A stretch of 64,000 nt of DNA from positions 62,001-126,000 of the forward strand of contig CALKXJ010000010.1 in assembly GCA_938003835.1 (NCBI GenBank), read 5' to 3'. Positions within the stretch are counted from its first letter, which is position 1; each line of letters starts with the position of its first letter. The DNA comes from an uncultured Bryobacteraceae bacterium. GTDB lineage: Bacteria > Acidobacteriota > Terriglobia > Bryobacterales > Bryobacteraceae. Both the position numbers and the translations under genes were made by a program. Below are positions 58,725 to 64,000 of the stretch, one piece after another. The notes under the pieces were generated by a model. That model saw nothing but the letters and a program-made list of their open reading frames with translations. It was not told the DNA's origin and searched no databases.

Positions 58725-59314
58725 AGATCGCCGGTCTGATCCTCGCCGCCGGCGCCTCGCGGCGCATGGGACGCCTCAAGCCGCTCGTCGAGTTCGAAGG
58801 TGAGACCTTTCTGGACCGGTTGATCGGCCTGCTCCAGCCGCACTGCGACCCGGTGCTGGTGGTCGTCGGAGAGCAGGCGGACGCGGTCATCAGCGGCATC
58901 GCGCGCGCTTCCGAGGTCCGCTTCGTGCGCAACCCGCAGCCGGAGCGCGGGCAGCTCAGCTCGCTCCAGTGCGGCCTGCGCGAGATCCCGCAGGACCGGG
59001 CCGCGGTGATCTTCACACCGGTCGATTACCCTGCCGTCCGGCCAGAGACGCTTGCGGCATTGGTGGAGGCCTTCGAGTCATCAGACGCACTGGTTGTCGT
59101 GCCGGTCTGCGCCGGCCGGCACGGCCATCCGGTGGGGATCCACCGCGACCTGTTCGGCGAGCTGCTCGAGCTTCCTGGCGAAGCGACCGCGCGCGACGTA
59201 CTCCGCCGCCACCCTGCCCGGACACGCTACGTCGAAGTGACCGACGAGGGCGTCCTGCGAGATATCGACGATCCGGAGGCTTACGGGCGGTTGCTCGGAC
59301 GGGACAGCAACTGA
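58721..59314 (+). CDS. MobA-like molybdenum cofactor nucleotidyltransferase
   Basis: A 197-residue enzyme starting LILAAGASRRMGRLKPL, the NTP-binding loop of the MobA/MocA group. FTPVDYPAVRPETL holds the metal aspartate and GHPVGIHRDLFGELL the pocket. MocA adds CMP to molybdopterin, which fits the neighbour XdhC; the sequence alone does not separate CMP from GMP use. It starts in an ATGA overlap with xdhC and ends in a TGATG overlap with the AsmA-like gene. Confidence 0.88.
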   Translation: MKIAGLILAAGASRRMGRLKPLVEFEGETFLDRLIGLLQPHCDPVLVVVGEQADAVISGIARASEVRFVRNPQPERGQLSSLQCGLREIPQDRAAVIFTPVDYPAVRPETLAALVEAFESSDALVVVPVCAGRHGHPVGIHRDLFGELLELPGEATARDVLRRHPARTRYVEVTDEGVLRDIDDPEAYGRLLGRDSN

Positions 59315-61704
59315 TGCCGCGCCGGCGGGCCCTTGTGCTGCGCGCCGCCGTTTGGATCGGCGGCGCCCTTCTCTTTGCTGCCCTCATCGCCCCTTGGGTC
59401 CGGGCGGACCGATTCCGCGTCAACATCGAGACCGCGCTCGAGGAGGCGCTCGACCGCAACGTGAACATCACGGGCCCGGTCCGTTTCCAGCTGTGGCCGG
59501 GACCCGGATTTTCGGCCGAGGAGGTGATCATTCACGATGACCCCGCGGTGGGACTCGAGCCGCTGGCCTATGTGGGTTCCCTCAGCATCGCCATCCGGCC
59601 CGGCTCGTTGTGGCGCCGGCGCCTGGAGGTGGCGACGCTGCGCCTCCGGGAACCCAGCGTCAACCTGGTGAAGACCGGCGCCGGGCAATGGAACTTCCCC
59701 TCGCTTCTCGAACGCGCTTTCGCCACCACCGCTCGGCGCAGGGCAGCCGTGCCTGACATTCAGGTCCGCTCCGGCCGCCTGAACTTCAAGTTCGGCGAGA
59801 CCAAGTCAGTCTTCTACTTCACCGAGGCGGATCTGGACATCGATCCCGACAGCCCCGCCCGGGCGGTGCGCATCCGGTTCGCCGGCCGGATGGCGCGTAC
59901 GGACCGGCCCCTCGGAGGGGCCGGAAGGCTCTCGGGCCGCGGCCGGTTGCTCCTTGCCCCGGATCAGGAAGGCAGGCTGGAGCTCAACCTCCACCTGGAG
60001 CGTAGTGCCCTGGCCGAGATCCTGGTGCTGCTCCAGGGCCGTAGCCTGGGCCTCGGAGGCTTCCTGGTCTCGACAGCCCAGTTGGAAGGTCCGCTATCGG
60101 CTCTGGTCATTCGCGGCAGTCTTCAGTTGGCGGGGGTCGGCGGCGGGCTCCTGGCGTTCGGTTCCGACCGATGGTCGGTCGATTACACGGGCCGCCTGGA
60201 TCTGAATGCGCAGGACCTGCTGCTTGAAAGCCGGCCCGCCTCGGGCAAGACCGTGCCGGTCTGGTTTCGTTTACGGGCCACCGCCTACCTGACCCGGCCG
60301 CGTTGGGCCGCCGGCCTTGCGGTGCGCCGCCTCCCGATCGACTCGATGCCCGCCCTGGCGCGCGAACTCGGAGCTTCGCCTCCCCCGGGGCTGGCGTTGC
60401 GAGGGGTCGCTTCCGGCGCGGTGAGCTGGTCGGCCGAGCGTGGTCCGCAGGGCCAGTTTCTCATCGAAGAGGGAGCGATCGCCTGGGAGGACTCCGCCGC
60501 GGCGTCTGTGCGCTTTCCTGTGGCCCGGTTCCTACTCCTCGGTGACCGGCTGCGGCTCGAGCCTGCCGAGCTACGCCTGAGCGACACCGAAGTGGCGTGG
60601 ACGGAGTTCAGCGCCGGTCCGTTCCGGGAACGGCTCGAGCTCAGGCTCCGGGCGGAAGCCATTTCCGTGGCGCGATTCCTGGAACTTTGGGGCCGGCTCA
60701 CCGCCCATTCGCCTCCCCCCCTGCTTGCCGCCTGCGCCGGCGGCAGGTTCGATGGATTGCTGCGTTTCAGCCGGATTTCAGCGGCGGAGGGAACCTGGGA
60801 CGGCACCCTGCTGGTGCGCGATGCCTTGTTGGAGGTCGACGGGCTGGCCCGCCCCGTCGAACTCGCCGCCGGAGGCATTCATCTGAGCCGGAGCGCTTAC
60901 TCGCTGCGCCTGCTTTCCGCGCGAGCCGGACGAACTGCTTTCAGCGGAGAGTACCGGTTTTCCGGCAAAGGACCGCGGCCGCACTTCCTCCGCTTGTCCG
61001 CCGAACGAATCGATGCCGGTCAGCTCGAAGAGCTGCTCGGCCCGGCGCTGCGCCGGAGGCGCGGTTTGCTGGCGAGGACCTTTCGCTTCGCGCCGCCTCC
61101 TGTGCCCGTATGGCTCCGGAATCGCCGGCTGGCGGGGAGGTTGGAGATTGCGCGTTTCGAGGCCGGAGGGGTAATCCTCGAAGGAGTCGGGACGACCTAC
61201 TACTGGGACGGGCCACAGCTCGAGCTGGCCCGATTCCAGGCCCGCTATCGCGGCGCTCCACTGGAGGGGCGTCTGGTGGCGGAGCTGGGTGGCGCCACCC
61301 CGATCTTCCGCGGCCGTATCACCGCCGCCGGCCTGAGCTGGAACGGTGGCGAGCTGAACCTCGACGCCCAGGTGCGCGCCGAGGGTGTACCGCGCCCGTT
61401 GGTAGCCAATCTCTGGCTGGAAGGAGCATTCTCGGGCAAGTTTCTGAGCCTTGGAGGCCGGTCCTGGGAGCGAGCCTCCGGGTGCTTTGAGCTTGTTTTC
61501 GAAAGGGGGGCGTCGCGCGAGCGGCTGCCCTGCGTCGAGCTCCATCACGGCGACGAGACCTATTACGGATACACGATGGGAGCGGAAACGGGCAGCCCGG
61601 AGCTGCTCCTGTTTCAAAACTCGGAGGAGCTCACGCTCGCCGGGCCGCTGCTGTTTGGCAAAATGCGCGGCGAAGGCGGCCGGGCCGAACAACAATCGCG
61701 ATAG
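59314..61704 (+). CDS. AsmA-family envelope protein
   Basis: A 796-residue protein with one N-terminal membrane helix (LVLRAAVWIGGALLFAALIAPWV) and a long beta-rich periplasmic body. The AsmA start is seen in EEALDRNVNITGPVRFQLWPGPGFSAEEVIIHDDP and LRLREPSVNLVKTGAGQWN, each cut here to the key part. Family members lie between the membranes and are thought to move lipid or limit outer-membrane assembly. The start at 59314 shares one base with the previous stop. No obvious link to the molybdenum genes. Confidence 0.85.
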   Translation: MPRRRALVLRAAVWIGGALLFAALIAPWVRADRFRVNIETALEEALDRNVNITGPVRFQLWPGPGFSAEEVIIHDDPAVGLEPLAYVGSLSIAIRPGSLWRRRLEVATLRLREPSVNLVKTGAGQWNFPSLLERAFATTARRRAAVPDIQVRSGRLNFKFGETKSVFYFTEADLDIDPDSPARAVRIRFAGRMARTDRPLGGAGRLSGRGRLLLAPDQEGRLELNLHLERSALAEILVLLQGRSLGLGGFLVSTAQLEGPLSALVIRGSLQLAGVGGGLLAFGSDRWSVDYTGRLDLNAQDLLLESRPASGKTVPVWFRLRATAYLTRPRWAAGLAVRRLPIDSMPALARELGASPPPGLALRGVASGAVSWSAERGPQGQFLIEEGAIAWEDSAAASVRFPVARFLLLGDRLRLEPAELRLSDTEVAWTEFSAGPFRERLELRLRAEAISVARFLELWGRLTAHSPPPLLAACAGGRFDGLLRFSRISAAEGTWDGTLLVRDALLEVDGLARPVELAAGGIHLSRSAYSLRLLSARAGRTAFSGEYRFSGKGPRPHFLRLSAERIDAGQLEELLGPALRRRRGLLARTFRFAPPPVPVWLRNRRLAGRLEIARFEAGGVILEGVGTTYYWDGPQLELARFQARYRGAPLEGRLVAELGGATPIFRGRITAAGLSWNGGELNLDAQVRAEGVPRPLVANLWLEGAFSGKFLSLGGRSWERASGCFELVFERGASRERLPCVELHHGDETYYGYTMGAETGSPELLLFQNSEELTLAGPLLFGKMRGEGGRAEQQSR

Positions 61705-61738
61705 AATATGATTTAGGGCTGGCGCAAAGGATCCCCAG

Positions 61739-62878
61739 GTGACCGGGCACTCTCCCTCCCTGCTCGCAACCACTTCCCCGGGCGGCCATACGCCGTCGGC
61801 CCGGGAAGCCCTCGAGCCCGTTCGCACCACGACCCGCGATCAACTCGAGGCCGCCTGGCAGCTCCACGTCGACCGCGTCCAACGCGAGTTGGCGCGCGGC
61901 TGGGCCGAGGACATCTCGCGCGTGCTCGAGGAGCGGTTCGAGGAGATCGCCCGCTTTCTCGAGGAGGCTGTGGAACGGCTGGCGGCCGAGCGCGTCGCCG
62001 CCGGCTGGCAAGCCGCGGCCGCCCGCGGCGGGCAGGAAGCCAACCGGCGCCTCACGGAACGCCTGAACCAGGCCGGCCGCCGCCTCCGGCAGGCAGGTGA
62101 CATCCAGGAGTGGACTCGAGTGCTCCTCGAGGTCAGCCGGGACTTCTCTCCCCTCACCCTGCTGTTCCGGTTCACCGGCGATACCGTGCGCTTGGAGCGT
62201 GCCGCCGGAGACGGGCTCCCGGAGCAGCTCGCTGAGCTGTCCTCGATTGAACTGGCGACGGCGCCTGCGTTCCGGACGCTTCTCGAGTGCCGGGATATGG
62301 TGATCGCCCTGGCCTCTCCCGAGGAGATCTCCCCGTCGCTGGCCTCACGATTGCCTCCGTCTGGCGGCCGCGTCGCCCTGGTGCCGATCACGCTCCGGGG
62401 CCGGGTGGTCGCCGCCCTGTTCGCCGCGGCGGAGGAGGCTTCCGATCTGAACGCGCTCGAGCTTGTGGCGGGGCTCGCCTCCGCCGCGCTCGAGACGCGC
62501 CCGCCGGCGCCGGACGGCACTCCCGGCGGCTTCGTTCTGATTTCGGGCCTTTCACGACCCGGCAGCTTGCCGCTGCCGCCCTGGTCGAGCCTCTCGAAGG
62601 AAGACCAGGAATTTCATTTGAAAGCGCAGCGCTTCGCCCGCGTATGCGTCGCCGAGTTGCGCCTGTACGAGTCCGAGGCGGTCAAGCAGGGGCGCGCCGC
62701 CAGAGACCTCTACGCGCGGCTCAAGGAAAAGATCGACGCCGGACGCGAGGCATACCGCCGGCAGTTCATGGACGTATGTCCGTCCATGGTGGACTATCTT
62801 CATCTCGAGCTCGTTCGCATCTTGGCCAATGATGATGAGACGCTGCTGGGGACGGACTACCCTGGTCCGCTGGTTTAA
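61739..62878 (+). CDS. GAF-like domain protein with N-terminal coiled coil
   Basis: A 379-residue protein. Residues 30 to about 130 are charged and helical (RVQRELARGWAEDISRVLEE, then ERLAAERVAAGW), likely a coiled coil. The middle (about 130-260) resembles a GAF domain (TLLFRFTGDTVRLERAAGDG, RVALVPITLRGRVVAALFAA). The C-terminus (AQRFARVCVAELRLYESEAV, YLHLELVRILANDDETLLG) is a conserved block seen in Acidobacteria proteins of this kind. GTG start at 61739 follows AAAGGA. Function not known; ligand sensing is possible. Confidence 0.72.
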   Translation: MTGHSPSLLATTSPGGHTPSAREALEPVRTTTRDQLEAAWQLHVDRVQRELARGWAEDISRVLEERFEEIARFLEEAVERLAAERVAAGWQAAAARGGQEANRRLTERLNQAGRRLRQAGDIQEWTRVLLEVSRDFSPLTLLFRFTGDTVRLERAAGDGLPEQLAELSSIELATAPAFRTLLECRDMVIALASPEEISPSLASRLPPSGGRVALVPITLRGRVVAALFAAAEEASDLNALELVAGLASAALETRPPAPDGTPGGFVLISGLSRPGSLPLPPWSSLSKEDQEFHLKAQRFARVCVAELRLYESEAVKQGRAARDLYARLKEKIDAGREAYRRQFMDVCPSMVDYLHLELVRILANDDETLLGTDYPGPLV

Positions 62879-64000
62879 GCTCTGGCTGCTGGTGGCGACG
62901 GCGGGCGCACAGGCCGCTTCGCTTGAGTCACTGGCCGCGGCCTATCGCAAGAATCCGACAAGCGCGAACCGCGCCGCGCTGCTGGCGTATGCCGCGCAAA
63001 AAGGCGCCACGCAGGAAGCCGCGCTGGCCCGGCTGATCGTGGGTTCTGTCGATGCCTCCGGTGAGGAGCCCCGCAACGCCGTTCCGCTGCTGCGGCAAGC
63101 CAAAGATCGCCTCCGGACGCTCCACGACTATACCGGATACTACCTGGCGACCGCCTTGTATCGCACGGCCAACTACGGGGAAGCCCTCCAGGAGCTCGAA
63201 GCCGCGATCACAGCGCAGCCGGTATCGCCCCTGCGCGCCTCCGCGCTGATGCTCGCCGCGCGCATCCATCTTGAGAGCGGGAGGGCGGATCGCGCCGTCG
63301 CCCTGCTGCGCAATCACGCCAACGAGCTGCCGCTACCCTCGAGTCTGGAGCTGCTGGCGCAAAGCCTGGAGCGTTCGGCCAATCAAGCAGAGGCCGCTCG
63401 CGTCTGGCAGCGCATCTGGTGCGAGTATCCGCTATCGGGCGAGGCCAGGCGAGCCGCGGCGGCCATCGAGCGTCTGAGGCAGGCGCTCGGTAACCGGTAT
63501 CCGCCCCTCAGCCCGGAGATGCGCTTTACTCGGGTCGACCGGCTGCTGGCAGGGCGCGAGTTCGAAACTGCCCGGCGCGAACTGCAAGCCATGACCACGT
63601 CGCTGACCGGCGCCGCGCGCGACCGGGCGCGGGTGTGGCTCGGCCGGGCACGGCATCTGCGGAACCAGGACGCTGTCGCCTATCAGTGGCTCAGCTCTCT
63701 TCAGGTGTCAAGCCCCGAAGCCGACGCTGAGCGGTTGTACTATCTGGTGGCCAGCTCGCGGCGTCTCGGCAAGGTGAGCGAGATGCTTCAGGCGCTGGCG
63801 CAGTTGAACAAGAAGTATCCCAAATCGAGCTGGCGGCTGGAAGCACTGGTGGCCGTGGGCAATCACTTCCTTCTGGCGAACGACGTCGCCCGCTACGAGC
63901 CGCTGTTCCGCGCCTGCGCCGAGACTTTCCCGACTGATCCAAAGGCCGCCTACTGCCACTGGAAGGTGACTTGGGCAGCGTATCTGGGGCGCCGCCCTCA
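62829..64000 (+). CDS. Soluble lytic transglycosylase, N-terminal part (truncated by window end)
   Basis: An open frame from ATG ATG ATG at 62829-62837 to the window end, 390 codons, overlapping the GAF gene by 50 bases in another frame. It begins with a signal peptide (RWFKLWLLVATAGAQA) and then helical repeats (NRAALLAYAAQKGATQEAAL, YLATALYRTANYGEALQELE, SALMLAARIHLESGRADRAV), ending in FPTDPKAAYCHWKVTWAAYL. This matches the ring-shaped superhelical part of Slt70-type murein transglycosylases; the catalytic domain should follow beyond 64000. It would cleave peptidoglycan in the periplasm. Confidence 0.78.
   Translation, partial: MMMRRCWGRTTLVRWFKLWLLVATAGAQAASLESLAAAYRKNPTSANRAALLAYAAQKGATQEAALARLIVGSVDASGEEPRNAVPLLRQAKDRLRTLHDYTGYYLATALYRTANYGEALQELEAAITAQPVSPLRASALMLAARIHLESGRADRAVALLRNHANELPLPSSLELLAQSLERSANQAEAARVWQRIWCEYPLSGEARRAAAAIERLRQALGNRYPPLSPEMRFTRVDRLLAGREFETARRELQAMTTSLTGAARDRARVWLGRARHLRNQDAVAYQWLSSLQVSSPEADAERLYYLVASSRRLGKVSEMLQALAQLNKKYPKSSWRLEALVAVGNHFLLANDVARYEPLFRACAETFPTDPKAAYCHWKVTWAAYLGRRP

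Overview
The window is GC-rich bacterial chromosome from a Gram-negative organism. It encodes outer-membrane TonB receptor and POTRA proteins, lipoproteins with lipoboxes and Tat-exported oxidoreductases. The mix suggests an Acidobacteriota of the Bryobacteraceae/Solibacter type: alternative complex III, many Tat sugar-isomerase and Gfo/Idh/MocA proteins, sulfatase, secreted ceramidase-like protein and DUF58. That placement is inferred from gene content, not from a marker gene. Genes are dense, often with ATGA/TGATG start-stop overlaps. No rRNA, tRNA, CRISPR array or prophage was seen.

Layout. 1-4428 (minus): sugar-nucleotide and sugar metabolism (epimerase, isomerase-like TIM barrel, glucose dehydrogenase-like MDR, a glycosyltransferase-methyltransferase fusion). 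4501-8498: secreted ceramidase-like protein, Tat enolase-superfamily enzyme, DUF4832 glycosidase-like protein. 8826-10208: a frameshifted Cys/Trp-rich secreted small protein followed by a beta-propeller-like secreted protein. 10263-16621 (minus): a compact histidine operon hisI-G-D-C-B-H-F-A, headed by a His-codon-rich leader peptide and an attenuator-like hairpin. 16644-19795: Tat asparaginase-family protein, aroA, a soluble histidine kinase. 19805-21118: POTRA-only protein. 21115-29261 (minus): an alternative complex III operon (actA, actB, fused actC-actD, actE) followed by a cytochrome oxidase subunit II-cytochrome c fusion and a subunit-I homologue that has lost every CuB ligand.

29280-36891: lipoprotein, a methyltransferase, a REP-associated tyrosine transposase (RAYT) between two inverted palindromes, two large membrane proteins and a DUF58 protein. 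36647-48974: TonB receptor, GH51 arabinofuranosidase, cysQ, sulfatase, PilZ, DUF218, zinc CDF exporter, Gfo/Idh/MocA oxidoreductase, aldA and an isomerase, a carbohydrate-use and housekeeping mix. 49022-54451: cell-surface glycan genes (methyltransferase, GT39, GT2, SDR, DegT aminotransferase). 54461-64000: DMT/RhaT-like transporter, TPR protein, acetate-kinase-like enzyme, XdhC and MobA-like molybdenum-enzyme maturation factors, AsmA-like protein, GAF protein, and the start of a lytic transglycosylase cut by the window end.

Strongest points for follow-up: the his leader/attenuator with a matching anti-terminator segment; the CuB-less oxidase homologue tied to alternative complex III; the Cys/Trp-rich secreted protein next to a propeller protein; and five copies of a RAYT-linked palindrome, four of which intrude into coding sequences and supply start or stop codons.
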